Part shown: positions 1 to 8,152 of the stretch, piece by piece
Layout: each line of letters opens with the position of its first letter
Position numbering within the stretch: position 1 is the stretch's first letter
Assembly: GCF_005047355.1 (NCBI RefSeq)
Contig: NZ_SUMC01000071.1
Coordinates: 1-38,086, forward strand
DNA length: 38,086 nt
Direction of reading: 5' to 3'
Source of the DNA: Actinacidiphila oryziradicis
Lineage (GTDB): Bacteria > Actinomycetota > Actinomycetes > Streptomycetales > Streptomycetaceae
Program-made: the position numbers and the translations under genes
The notes under the pieces: model-generated
Told to the model about the DNA's origin: nothing
What the model saw: the letters and a program-made list of their open reading frames with translations, nothing else
Database searches by the model: none

Positions 1-81
1 CGGGGTTCTACCTGCGGATCCGGTGTCCCGTGGTCGTTGGTGCTGGCCACTTCGGGCACTCCTCCTTCTCCGCCCTCAACT

Positions 82-112
82 GAATGAATCGGTCACCTTA
101 CCCGACTCATTC
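82..112. promoter_or_regulatory. Imperfect palindrome, possible repressor operator
   Basis: GAATGAATCGG (82-92) and CCGACTCATTC (102-112) are reverse complements with one mismatch in 11, separated by 9 bases. This size and shape is typical of TetR-type operators. No intact gene follows directly (a transposase remnant starts near 123), so it may be an orphan control site left by rearrangement. Confidence 0.3.
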
Positions 113-122
113 CACATTGACA

Positions 123-302
123 GAGAGAGAAACGCCTGGCCAAGGCCCGCGAGGACCTCGGCAGGCTCCAGCACTCAGCCGGCGGCCGCTACTACAACAC
201 CGCCGAGAAGATCGCCGCACGCATCGGCGTCATCACCAAGACCCGCCGGGTCTCCGGCTGCCCGCACACCGAGATCACCACCGGCGAAACCGGACGGGCC
301 GC
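123..302 (+). pseudogene. IS1634-like transposase remnant
   Basis: One frame reads REKRLAKAREDLGRL followed by GGRYYNTAEKIAARIGVI and TKTRR. This resembles the helical stretch common in IS1634-family (IS4 superfamily) transposases, where a KAREDL motif is followed by a GxxYxTxEKV motif. Only about 60 codons remain. There is no start, no DDE catalytic domain and no visible terminal repeat. The frame loses resemblance after about position 300. Assignment is by remembered family pattern and covers a small part of the protein. Confidence 0.5.
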
Positions 303-451
303 CCAAGCAGGACGACAGGCAAGACAGCCAAGCGGACCAGCAATAGGTCGGATCTTCTCGCCATGGATCGCGCCAGACTCTAGGAGTTGGCGGCGAGGAC
401 CCGTACATTCATTGGACGTCTGACCTCCGCCCTTCCTGCTGGAGACTTACG

Positions 452-3064
452 ATGCGCAACACTGTCGTTGCTTGCCTTGTCGTCGCCGCCGCTGCCTGTT
501 TCGGCTTCACCGGTGGCCCACCCAGATCCGTCGCGGATACGAACGCCCTGGTCGTCGCGCCCGATGGCAGTGGTACTGCCTGCACTACGCAAGAGCCGTG
601 CGCCCTGGACACCGCCCGCGACCAGGCCAGGGCCCTGGTCCCCGGCGCCACCGGGGACGTCGTGGTCGAGCTGGAGGGCGGCACGTACCGGCTCACCAGC
701 CCGTTCACGCTGGGCGTCCAGGACTCCGGCCGGCCCAACCACCCGGTGGTGTACCAGGCGGCCGCCGGCCAGACACCGGTGCTCAGCGGCGCCGTCCGCG
801 TCACCGGGTTCTCGAAGGTGGACGCCACCAAGAACATCTACCGCGCCACGGTCCCGACGGGTGTCGACAGCCGGGAGCTGTTCGTCAACGGCGTGCGCGC
901 GGACCGTGCGCGGGGACCGAGGAACCCATCCGGGTTATCGGTGACCGCCACCGGCTTCACCACCAGCGCCCCGTCGTACACCTCGTGGACCAACCCCGCC
1001 CAGGTCGAGGTCGTCGAGAACAACGCCTGGAAGCAGATGCGCTGCCCGCTGGCGTCCATCACCCGCTCCGCGTCCGGAGGTTCCGACCTCACCGTCGACC
1101 CCGGCTGCTGGAACAACAACCACAACTCGGTGCCCAACCCCAGCTTCCCGTTCAACGGCGCCGGCCTGCCCACCCTGGACGGCATCACCTGGCTGGAGAA
1201 CGCGTACCAACTGCTCGGCACCCCCGGCCAGTTCTACCTCGACGGCAGCGCCGGCTACCTCTACTACGTGCCCAGGGCCGGCGAAGACCTGGCCACCGCG
1301 GACGTCGAGCTGCCGGTCGCACCCGAACTGCTCGACGCCTCCGGCACCCCGGGACACCTGGCCCCACTGAACGACACCGACTGGCGAGCGGCCTACACCG
1401 GAAGCTGGGCCTATTCCAACGGCCGGCACCTCGGTGACCTCGGCGCCGACGTGCACTACACCTCCACCAACGGCGACGCCGTCAGCTACACCTTCAACGG
1501 CACCGGCATCCAGGTGCTCTCCGAGACCAACTCGGACGAGGGCACCGCGGACGTCTACATCGACGGCAACAAGTTGTCGACGGTCTCCGGCAACGGCCCG
1601 GAGCGGCTCGCACAGCAGGCCATGGTCTCCGTCACCGGACTGTCCAAGGGCACGCACACCCTGCGCCTGGTCAAGACCGGCGGATCGTATCTGCTGGTCG
1701 ACGGCTTCACCGTGATCCCCGACGTAATCGCACCCGTGCACGACCTGGTCTTCTCCGGAATCACCTTCATCTACGCTACCTGGAATGCCCCGACCGCCGA
1801 GGGCTACGTGGACAACCAGGCCGGGGTGATCTGGGATCCGACGACGCGTACGCCGACACGTATCCCCGCCGCGGTCCAGGTGCACCGCGGTGCGCGGATC
1901 ACCTTCACCGACGACGTCGTCCAGCACACCGGCACCAGCGGGATCGACCTGGCCGACCAGACTCAGGACTCCACGGTCAACGCAAGCTCCATCACCGACA
2001 CATCGGGCATCGGAGTGGCGATCGGCGAGGTCGACGACTACTACCAGACCGAGCCCGCGCTGATGACGAGCGGCAACACCATATCCGGCAGCATCGTGCA
2101 GTTCCCCGGCCAGGAATACCAGGACGCGGTCGGCATCTGGGTCGGGCACAGCAAGGGAACCGTCATCTCGCACAACGACGTCGGCTACACGCCGTACTCC
2201 GGCATGTCCATCGGCTGGGGCTGGGGCTGGGCGTCGAACTGCACACTCCAGGCCGCGCAGGGACTGCCCAACCCGTGCCTGCACGGCACCACCTACACGG
2301 GCGGCAACCAGATCCTCGACAACCATGTGCACAGCGTGATGGGCGCGCTGAACGACGGCGGACCGATCTACACCCTCGGCGGCCAGGCCGCGTCCTCGGA
2401 GTTCGCCGGCAACGTCCTGTCAGAGTGCATCGACGGCTGCAACATGATCTACCACGACGAGGGAAGCTCGCTGTGGAACACCCACGACAACGTGGTGCGG
2501 TTCAGCAACGGGTCACTGTGGACGAACCTGTGGACGCCGAGCATCCATGACGACTCGATCCACGACAACTACAGCGACACCGCCTCCTACAACAACAACG
2601 GCACCAACATCACCTTCCAGCAGGCCACCGTGGTGACCGACGGGAACTGGCCGACCGCGGCCCAGGCGATCGTGAACGCCGCGGGTCCCGGCACTTTGCC
2701 GGGCAAGGTGGTCGACGACGACGACTTGCGCGTGGCGTACACCGGCAGCTGGTCGTCGAGCGGGTCCCGGAGCACCGGCGACCTCGACAACGGCGTGCAC
2801 CACACCCAGCAGAACGGCGCCGCCGCCACGATCACCTTCACCGGCACCGGGATCAGCTTCCTCACCGAGACCAACTCCGACGAGGGCGACATCGGGATCA
2901 CCCTGGACGGCGTCTCCAAGGGAACGGTCAGCGCGAACACCCCGGATCGGCACTCCCAGCAGAGCCTGTACTCGGTGTCCGGCCTGACCGCCGGCCAGCA
3001 CACGCTGACGGTGACCAAACTCAGCGGCACCTACCTCCTGGTGGACGGCTACACGCTGAGCTGA
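452..3064 (+). CDS. Secreted right-handed beta-helix protein, GH141/GH120-like, with two accessory modules
   Basis: 870-residue secreted protein with an N-terminal signal peptide (hydrophobic stretch about residues 4-20). The segment starting LVVAPDGSGTACTT, then GGTYRL, then PVLSGAVRVTGF, is the usual entry to secreted parallel beta-helix glycosidases and lyases such as GH120/GH141 relatives. The central helix (about residues 425-750) contains SGMSIGWGWG and NDGGPIYTLGG, recurrent in that group. Two homologous modules of about 115 residues (about 307-423 and 756-870) share AYTGSW, TETNSDEG or SETNSDEG, and a YLLVDG ending; one is inserted before the helix repeats and one closes the protein. 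They look like beta-sandwich carbohydrate-binding units (inference). ATG at 452 follows a GGAG at 441-444. Codon 162 (935-937) is TTA, rare in Streptomyces and read by the bldA tRNA. Substrate unknown; plant cell-wall polysaccharide is a guess from the neighbouring esterase. Confidence 0.8.
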   Translation: MRNTVVACLVVAAAACFGFTGGPPRSVADTNALVVAPDGSGTACTTQEPCALDTARDQARALVPGATGDVVVELEGGTYRLTSPFTLGVQDSGRPNHPVVYQAAAGQTPVLSGAVRVTGFSKVDATKNIYRATVPTGVDSRELFVNGVRADRARGPRNPSGLSVTATGFTTSAPSYTSWTNPAQVEVVENNAWKQMRCPLASITRSASGGSDLTVDPGCWNNNHNSVPNPSFPFNGAGLPTLDGITWLENAYQLLGTPGQFYLDGSAGYLYYVPRAGEDLATADVELPVAPELLDASGTPGHLAPLNDTDWRAAYTGSWAYSNGRHLGDLGADVHYTSTNGDAVSYTFNGTGIQVLSETNSDEGTADVYIDGNKLSTVSGNGPERLAQQAMVSVTGLSKGTHTLRLVKTGGSYLLVDGFTVIPDVIAPVHDLVFSGITFIYATWNAPTAEGYVDNQAGVIWDPTTRTPTRIPAAVQVHRGARITFTDDVVQHTGTSGIDLADQTQDSTVNASSITDTSGIGVAIGEVDDYYQTEPALMTSGNTISGSIVQFPGQEYQDAVGIWVGHSKGTVISHNDVGYTPYSGMSIGWGWGWASNCTLQAAQGLPNPCLHGTTYTGGNQILDNHVHSVMGALNDGGPIYTLGGQAASSEFAGNVLSECIDGCNMIYHDEGSSLWNTHDNVVRFSNGSLWTNLWTPSIHDDSIHDNYSDTASYNNNGTNITFQQATVVTDGNWPTAAQAIVNAAGPGTLPGKVVDDDDLRVAYTGSWSSSGSRSTGDLDNGVHHTQQNGAAATITFTGTGISFLTETNSDEGDIGITLDGVSKGTVSANTPDRHSQQSLYSVSGLTAGQHTLTVTKLSGTYLLVDGYTLS

Positions 3065-3085
3065 CCGCCACGGGGCGTACGGATC

Positions 3086-3103
3086 GCCGATCGCCCGATC
3101 GGC
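3086..3103. terminator. Short hairpin between secreted genes
   Basis: GCCGATCG, two bases, CGATCGGC: a perfect 8-bp stem 22 bases after the beta-helix gene stop. No U-tract. It could be a weak terminator or an mRNA-stabilising stem. The spacing of about 235 bases to the next gene suggests the esterase has its own promoter. Confidence 0.35.
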
Positions 3104-3299
3104 ACCGATCGCCATGAGCGTCACCGACTGCCCCTGATCGCCGCGGATTCCTGTCCGGGGCCCGAACAACCGAGCCGTTTCGACCGATTGACCGCCGGTG
3201 CCCTGACGCCTGCCCAGAAAACAGGCCGTAATGCGGCCGCATGGCGCATGACGTCCACGGGCACCGGCCACCGGTCCCCGGCCGGGAGAAAGGTGAACC

Positions 3300-4568
3300 A
3301 TGCTCGTCACACAGAGAAGAACGCTGCTGGCCCTGCTGGCGGCGACCACCGCCGTCGCCGGACTCATGGCAGGCGCGCCCTTCGCCGAAGGCCAGCCGCC
3401 CAACCACCACCCAGCCAACCACCAGTCGGCCGGCACCCAGTCATCCAACCCCCAGCGGGTCGCGGCATGGGCGCCGAGCATGACGATCGGCGGACCGAAC
3501 TTCAACAACCAGACCATCAGGATGGTCGCGCACTCCAGCATCGACGGAAGCGCACTGCGTATCCACCTGTCCAACCTGCGCAGCACCATCCCGCTGACCG
3601 TCGGAGCGGTCACCATCGCTGAACAGGCCGACCGGGCCACGGCGGTCGCCGGATCGCAGCACACGGTCACCTTCGCCGGCACGACGTCCGTGACCATCGC
3701 GGCCGGGGCGGAGCTGGCCAGCGACCCGGTTTCGATGTCCGTCAAGGCCGACCAGAACGTCCTGGTCAGCATCTATCTGCCGCACGCGACCAGTTCCGCC
3801 ACCTGGCACTCCGACGCCTTCGACACCACTTACCTGTCCAACCCGGGCGACCACACCGCCGACACGGCGGACGGCAACTACATCGCTTCGACCACCTCCT
3901 GGTACTACCTCTCCGGGCTCGACGTGATCTCGCCCGACGCCAACGGCACCGTGGTGGCCTTCGGCGACTCCATCACCGACGGGTACAACACCCCGGCGGG
4001 CGCGTACCACCGCTGGCCCGACGACCTGGCCCGGCGGCTGGCCGGAACCCAGCCCATGGGTGTGGTGGACGCCGGTCTCGGCGGCAACCGGGTCCTGACC
4101 GACGAGCCGAACATCTGGCAGGGCATCGCCGCCACCAAGCGTTTCGCCCACGACGCGCTGGGCCAGCCCGGAGTGAAGGACGTGATCCTGCTGGAGGGCG
4201 TCAACGACATCGGCAACAACACCGGTCCGAACGGTGGCCCGCTCACGGCGCAGGACCTGATCAACGGTTACCAGAACCTGATCCAGCAGGCCCATGCCGC
4301 CGGAGTCCGGCTCATCGGCGGCACGATCCTGCCGGACAAGGGAGCCGGCTACTACAGCGACTCCGCGGAAGCGACACGCCAGACGGTCAACAACTGGATC
4401 CGCACCAGCGGGGCCTTCGACGGCGTGGTCGACTTCGAGAAGGCCGTCGCCGACCCGGCCGACCCGGCCGCCCTCAACCCCGCCTTCGACTCCGGTGATC
4501 ACCTCCACCCGAACGAAGCCGGCATGCAGGCGCTGGCGAACGCGGTGGATCTCTCGCTGCTGAAGTAG
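3300..4568 (+). CDS. Secreted SGNH/GDSL-family esterase
   Basis: 422 residues with a signal peptide (RR at 6-7, then LLALLAATTAVAGLMAG). About 170 residues of an N-terminal beta domain precede the catalytic SGNH fold. All four SGNH blocks are present: GDSITDGY with nucleophile Ser224, glycine in GLGGNR, asparagine in GVNDIGNN, and the Asp/His pair in SGDHLHPNE near the C-terminus. The arrangement resembles the XynE-like acylhydrolase subgroup (remembered family pattern), which deacetylates or de-esterifies plant polysaccharides. ATG at 3300 follows a GAGAAAGG Shine-Dalgarno sequence at 3286-3293. It lies downstream of the beta-helix protein in the same direction, fitting joint polysaccharide breakdown outside the cell. 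The fold and catalytic residues are clear; the exact ester is not known. Confidence 0.88.
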   Translation: MLVTQRRTLLALLAATTAVAGLMAGAPFAEGQPPNHHPANHQSAGTQSSNPQRVAAWAPSMTIGGPNFNNQTIRMVAHSSIDGSALRIHLSNLRSTIPLTVGAVTIAEQADRATAVAGSQHTVTFAGTTSVTIAAGAELASDPVSMSVKADQNVLVSIYLPHATSSATWHSDAFDTTYLSNPGDHTADTADGNYIASTTSWYYLSGLDVISPDANGTVVAFGDSITDGYNTPAGAYHRWPDDLARRLAGTQPMGVVDAGLGGNRVLTDEPNIWQGIAATKRFAHDALGQPGVKDVILLEGVNDIGNNTGPNGGPLTAQDLINGYQNLIQQAHAAGVRLIGGTILPDKGAGYYSDSAEATRQTVNNWIRTSGAFDGVVDFEKAVADPADPAALNPAFDSGDHLHPNEAGMQALANAVDLSLLK

Positions 4569-4619
4569 ACCCGCCGTCCCACGCATCGACGCCCGGGGCG
4601 AAGGACCGTCCCGTGCCCA

Positions 4620-4772
4620 ATGAAGGAGTTGCAGGTCGCCGTGGGTGGGGACGTGCTCGATCGCAGGCAGGCCGGGAAGGCGGCCGACGAGCGTGCAGAG
4701 CAGGTTCGCGTCGCCGTCGGCGAGGTGGGGGCGGGCCGCGGCCAGGTGCCGTTGGAGCTTATCCGCCCGCAG
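4620..4772 (-). pseudogene. Aminoglycoside/choline-kinase-like phosphotransferase remnant
   Basis: On the minus strand a short open stretch reads ADKLQRHLAAARPHL, then AIEHVPTHGDLQ. HGDLQ is the catalytic-loop motif of the APH/choline kinase family (HGDxxxxN). The asparagine that should follow is missing and resemblance ends just after the catalytic aspartate. The N-lobe and the metal-binding DxD region are absent. It is an internal scrap, tail-to-tail with the SGNH esterase. Confidence 0.5.
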
Positions 4773-4968
4773 CGGGGACGGCGGGGAAATCACCGCCACC
4801 TACGGCACCCGCGAGACCGCGACGCGGGCCACAGCTCTGCTACGTGACCTGGCGGCCGACCAGTCACATCAGCGGAGCTGAGGGTGCCACGCCGCTCACA
4901 GTCTTGCCCCCACTCGTGGGAGAGCCCGTCCCCGTCCCACCGCGGCCCCGTCTGATGGCCGCGATCCG

Positions 4969-5187
4969 TCAGGGTGCCCACTGCTCGAAAGGGTCGAAGC
5001 CCAGCATCTCAATCTTCCGCTGCCGCACCACTGCTTCTCTGGTCTTCCACACACGCGAACCCGGATACGCAAGCCCGAGCTGAGCCGCCGGTGGGTTGTT
5101 CAGGTAGTCGGCTCGCGGGCAGCCCGTCAGGTGCACACACTCATCCGCTGTACGGTTCCAGAACGCGCAGAGAAGACCTTCTCCGAA
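4969..5187 (-). pseudogene. C-terminal fragment of unrecognised protein next to IS5-type element
   Basis: A 72-codon minus-strand frame ends at TGA (4969-4971) and is closed upstream by TAG exactly where the IS5-type terminal repeat begins. The peptide starts FGEGLLCAFWNRTADE and ends EMLGFDPFEQWAP. It has two tryptophans, several Cys and good actinomycete codon usage, unlike random sequence. A 7-bp hairpin (4941-4947/4957-4963) lies just downstream and could be its terminator. Family not recognised. It looks like the tail of a gene cut at the target site, but the other flank (7278 onward) does not continue it in an obvious frame. Confidence 0.35.
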
Positions 5188-5264
5188 CTAGGGCCTGTCT
5201 GGAGTCGTGATCAGTGCGGTCTGTTTCGGACCCGAGGGGCACACCGAGCTGGTGGAACGCTGCG

Positions 5265-6311
5265 GTGACGCGACGTGAACTGAGCGATGGTGAGTGGGAA
5301 CTGATAGAGCCGTTCCTGCCGATAGGACGGTACGGCCCCTTCCCGCAGCACCTGCGCGAACAGTTCGAGGGCGTCATCTGGCGGTTCCGCACTGGCAGCC
5401 AATGGCGAGAGATGCCCGAAGAGTTCGGGGCCTGGCAGACGGTCTACGACCGCTTTGCCCAGTGGCGCGACGTCGGAGTGTTCGCCGCGCTGATGGAGGG
5501 GATGATCGCCGAGGCCGCGCGGCGCGGCGTCCCTGGTCAGCGTGGACTCCACGGTGGCCCGCGCCCATCACGACGCGGCCGGGATGGTGGTGGAACCGGA
5601 GGTCCTGGCGGCGCGGGAAGAGGCCGCGGAGCAGGAAAGGGGGCCGCGGAAACCGGGCAAACCACCCCGGCGACCGTCGGCTCGCCGACCTGTTGGTCCG
5701 AGCGGGCCGAGCGCCGACGGCTGCGTCCGCGCCGCCGGGCCCGGCTCAAGGCGGCGGCGCTGGGCCGCTCGCGCGGTGGGCTGACCAGCAAGGTCCACCT
5801 CGCAGCAGACCGGCGCTGCCGCCCGCTGGCGTTCGTGCTCACGCCCGGGCAGGCCGCCGACGGTCCCCGGTTCGTCGCGGTGCTGGAGAAGGTCAAGGTA
5901 CGCGGGCCGGTGGGCCGTCCGCGCACCCGACCGGACGCGGTCGCTGCCGATAAGGCGTACTCCTCGCGGGCGAACCACACCTACCTGCGCAGACGCGGGA
6001 TCAAGGCGGACATCCCGGAGAAGGCCGATCAGGCCGCGAACCGCAAGAAGCGCGGCAGGGACGGCGGCCGACCGGTAGTCCATGACGCTGAGCAGTACAA
6101 GGAGCGCAACACGGTGGAGCGTTGCATCAACCAGATCCGAGCGTGGCGGGGCCTGGCTACCCGCTACGACAACATGCCCGCGAGCTACATGGCAGGGCTC
6201 CAGCTACACGGATCCATCATCTGGATACGCAGCCTCAACCCGGGCCGCGGTAGCGGCGCCCGTTGGGCAGACCGGACGCCGCTACCGCTCACCGTCAGGC
6301 CGGTGAGGTGA
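5265..6311 (+). pseudogene. IS5-family transposase with two compensating frameshifts
   Basis: A frame is open from about 5214 to 6311, but only its two ends are transposase. Codons from GTG 5265 give TRRELSDGEWELIEPFLP and QWREMPEEF (the DUF4096 N-terminal domain). From about 5700 it reads GRSRGGLTSKVHLAAD, DAVAADKAYSSR (second catalytic Asp) and ERNTVERCINQIRAWRG (catalytic Glu). The middle, carrying the first catalytic Asp in SLVSVDSTVARAHHDAAGM, lies in another frame from about 5525 to about 5690. Two compensating shifts are therefore needed. IS5 relatives often use one programmed shift, but two argue for decay. I prefer GTG 5265 (GGTGGAA at 5251-5257) over GTG 5214. Family members usually end near IWIRSL (about 6235), so the tail beyond that is read-through. 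Confidence 0.75.
6248..6287. terminator. Bidirectional hairpin between transposase and hydrolase
   Basis: CGGTAGCGGCG (6248-6258) and CGCCGCTACCG (6277-6287) form a perfect 11-bp stem with an 18-base loop. It lies just beyond the stop of the minus-strand hydrolase (6295) and just past the expected end of the transposase, so it can stop transcription from both sides. Confidence 0.6.
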
Positions 6312-7059
6312 CCGCCCGGCCAAGATGCCGGGCGAAGAACCGGACCGCACTGTCGGCCTCGAACCTGGGCAGTTCCATGTGCTTGCCCGCGTTGGCGTGC
6401 AACGTCTTCTCCTTCGAGGCGAAGGCGTCGAACAGCGCGAGGCCAGCCTCGCGCGGGATGCGCTCATCGTCCCACTGCAGGTCGAACTCAATCGGGATGG
6501 TGATCTGCTTCGCCTTCTCGACCAGGACATCGGGCCAGTGCGGGCCGAAGACCGCGGCCGTGATCCTGGGCTCGATCGCCACCAGCGGCACCCCGATCGC
6601 GGTGCCCAAGCCGATGCCGACGTAGCCCACCGGCCCATCGGCGCCGATCTCCGGAAGTTCCTGAAGGGCGTCCAGGGTCGCCTGCCACTCGGGCACGGCG
6701 AGCTCCGCCAGGTGGGCGTTGTAACGGACGACGATCGGCCCTTCCGGCTCGCCCGCCGCCCTCGCCCGGTACAGCTCGGCGATCTCCTGCTCGTCGTGCG
6801 CCGTGCGCGGCCGGTCGCCGTGACCGGGCGCGTCGATGACGGCGACATGGAAGCCGCCGCCGGTCACGAGACGCTGTGCCCGGCCCGCCATCGCCAGATG
6901 CTTCTTGTGGGTGCCCCCACCGTGGCCCATCAGGACCAGGGGCGCGCGATCGGCGCCGGAGGCCGGCGACCAGAGAATTCCGGGGACGTCGCCCACGGTG
7001 AAGTCGCGCTCGACCATGCCGTTCGACGACGAGTCGGCGGTGAACTGCAGAGAATGCAT
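6295..7059 (-). CDS. Alpha/beta-hydrolase family protein with nucleophile Ser replaced by Gly
   Basis: 254 residues, alpha/beta-hydrolase fold of the dienelactone-hydrolase-like type. Visible elements are the oxyanion region LVLMGHGGG (41-49), AVIDAPGHGDRPR, the elbow VGYVGIGLGTAIGVP, a candidate acid in LQWDDERIP and a candidate His in NAGKHMELP near the C-terminus. The elbow should read G-x-S-x-G; here it is G148-I-G150-L-G152, codon GGC at 6610-6612, one A-to-G change from AGC. Otherwise the frame is intact and full length. ATG at 7059 is preceded on the minus strand by only a weak purine stretch (AGGCA). The gene lies inside the IS5-type element as a passenger and converges with the transposase, overlapping its extended frame by 17 bases. 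Without the Ser it may be inactive or have a non-hydrolytic role; a point sequencing error is also possible. Confidence 0.8.
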   Translation of the reverse strand: MHSLQFTADSSSNGMVERDFTVGDVPGILWSPASGADRAPLVLMGHGGGTHKKHLAMAGRAQRLVTGGGFHVAVIDAPGHGDRPRTAHDEQEIAELYRARAAGEPEGPIVVRYNAHLAELAVPEWQATLDALQELPEIGADGPVGYVGIGLGTAIGVPLVAIEPRITAAVFGPHWPDVLVEKAKQITIPIEFDLQWDDERIPREAGLALFDAFASKEKTLHANAGKHMELPRFEADSAVRFFARHLGRAVTSPA

Positions 7060-7418
7060 AGGTGTTGCCTTTCAGGAGTGCCTTGTTGTCGAGGCGCTCC
7101 CGGCGACACCTACGTCAATCGCCCGACCGTGACGGGAAGGGGGAGCACCCACATCGATACAGCGTTCATGGGTCTCACCTCCTCGGGCGGTGTCACGGTC
7201 AACTGCAAGCTACCAGCCCGATCATCCTCCCTCCAGCCCTTTTCCCCACCACTGATCACAACTCCAGACAGGCCCTAGGGCAGCGGGTGCGAGGACGGTC
7301 CCAGGCCCTCATGACTCTTGACCTTGCCCATAGGTGAAGGCCGACAGTGTCTGTGGCGACCAAGTTGGCGAGCTAAGCGCGCTTGGCTCTGACCGAACCC
7401 AGATGAGAGGAACCTGCA

Positions 7419-8152
7419 TTGGATGACGACGCTCTTCTGGCAGAGCAGATGGCCTACTACAGGGTCGGCGCGGCCGAATATGACCGGCCCTATGCGGAGC
7501 GCGAAGACCTGCAGGAGTTGCTGGCTGTTGTCGATGACCTCCCTATTGCGGGGGATGTGCTGGAGTTGGCCTGCGGAACGGCCAGTGGACCCCGCTGCTC
7601 GCCGCGCGGGCGCAGTCGGTGACGGCTGTCGACGCGGCAGCCGAAGTGTTGGCCCTCGCTCGTGCGCGTATCGCATCCCCCACCGTCCAATTCCTTGAGG
7701 CCGACCTGTTCGAGTGGCAGCCGCTGCGACGCTATGACATTGTGTTTTTCGCTTTCTGGCTCTCCCATGTTCCGCCGGCGCGGTTGCCCGACTTCTGGAA
7801 CACCGTCGCCGCCGCGCTCGCGCCGGGCGGCAAAGCGATCTTCATCGACGATGGCCCCGCCGCAGCCGCAGAGGAGGAAGTCCTCACGAACCTGCCGGCC
7901 CCGGCGGCGCTGCGCCGGCTCGCTGACGGCAGTCAGTACCGCATCGTGAAGGTATTCCACGATGTCCGGACACTCACGGACGACCTCACAGCGCTTGGGT
8001 GGTCGGTCCGTATCCGGTCCATGGGCGGGAACTTCATCGGCATCGCAGAACCGCCGACCAAATTCAGCCGCCGCCGACAAACCAGAAAGGGCCCGGCTGG
8101 TCCTGAGATCAGCCGGGCCCGACGTGGGCTGACCTTTAGAAGCTGTTTTTGA
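7419..8152 (+). pseudogene. Class I SAM-dependent methyltransferase, frameshifted
   Basis: TTG at 7419 with GAGAGG 8 bases upstream starts DDDALLAEQMAYYRVGAAEY, typical for small-molecule methyltransferases. SAM motif I reads VLELACGT, then the frame breaks. The sequence acggccag (about 7580) would restore LELACGTGQWTPLLAARAQS if one G were added. The second frame continues SVTAVDAAAEVLALAR, then DIVFFAFWLSHVP and LAPGGKAIFIDD (post-motif segments) to 8152. A single-base deletion in a G-run is thus the only visible lesion, so a sequencing error or very recent inactivation are both possible. The expected family end is near GGNFIGIAEP (about 8050); the remaining codons run through a terminator-like stem. 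Substrate unknown. Confidence 0.75.
8089..8120. terminator. Strong hairpin at the methyltransferase end
   Basis: GGGCCCGGCTG (8089-8099) and CAGCCGGGCCC (8110-8120) form a perfect 11-bp GC-rich stem with a 10-base loop. It lies inside the last 20 codons of the methyltransferase frame, suggesting the true stop was originally upstream of it. Confidence 0.65.

Larger units (their letters stand above)
5191..7275. mobile_element. IS5-family (IS427-like) element with passenger hydrolase gene
   Basis: Terminal inverted repeats lie at 5191-5215 (starting GGGCCTGTCTGGAG) and 7251-7275 (ending CTCCAGACAGGCCC). They match at 24 of 25 positions. The flanking bases are TA on both sides (5189-5190 and 7276-7277), forming CTAG-like junctions, consistent with the short target duplication of IS5/IS427-type elements. 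The element is 2085 bp, whereas elements with one such transposase are normally about 0.9-1.1 kb. The surplus is a complete, oppositely oriented alpha/beta-hydrolase gene with its own leader region. No right-hand repeat is seen directly after the transposase. Transposase and hydrolase converge on a shared hairpin. Confidence 0.75.
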
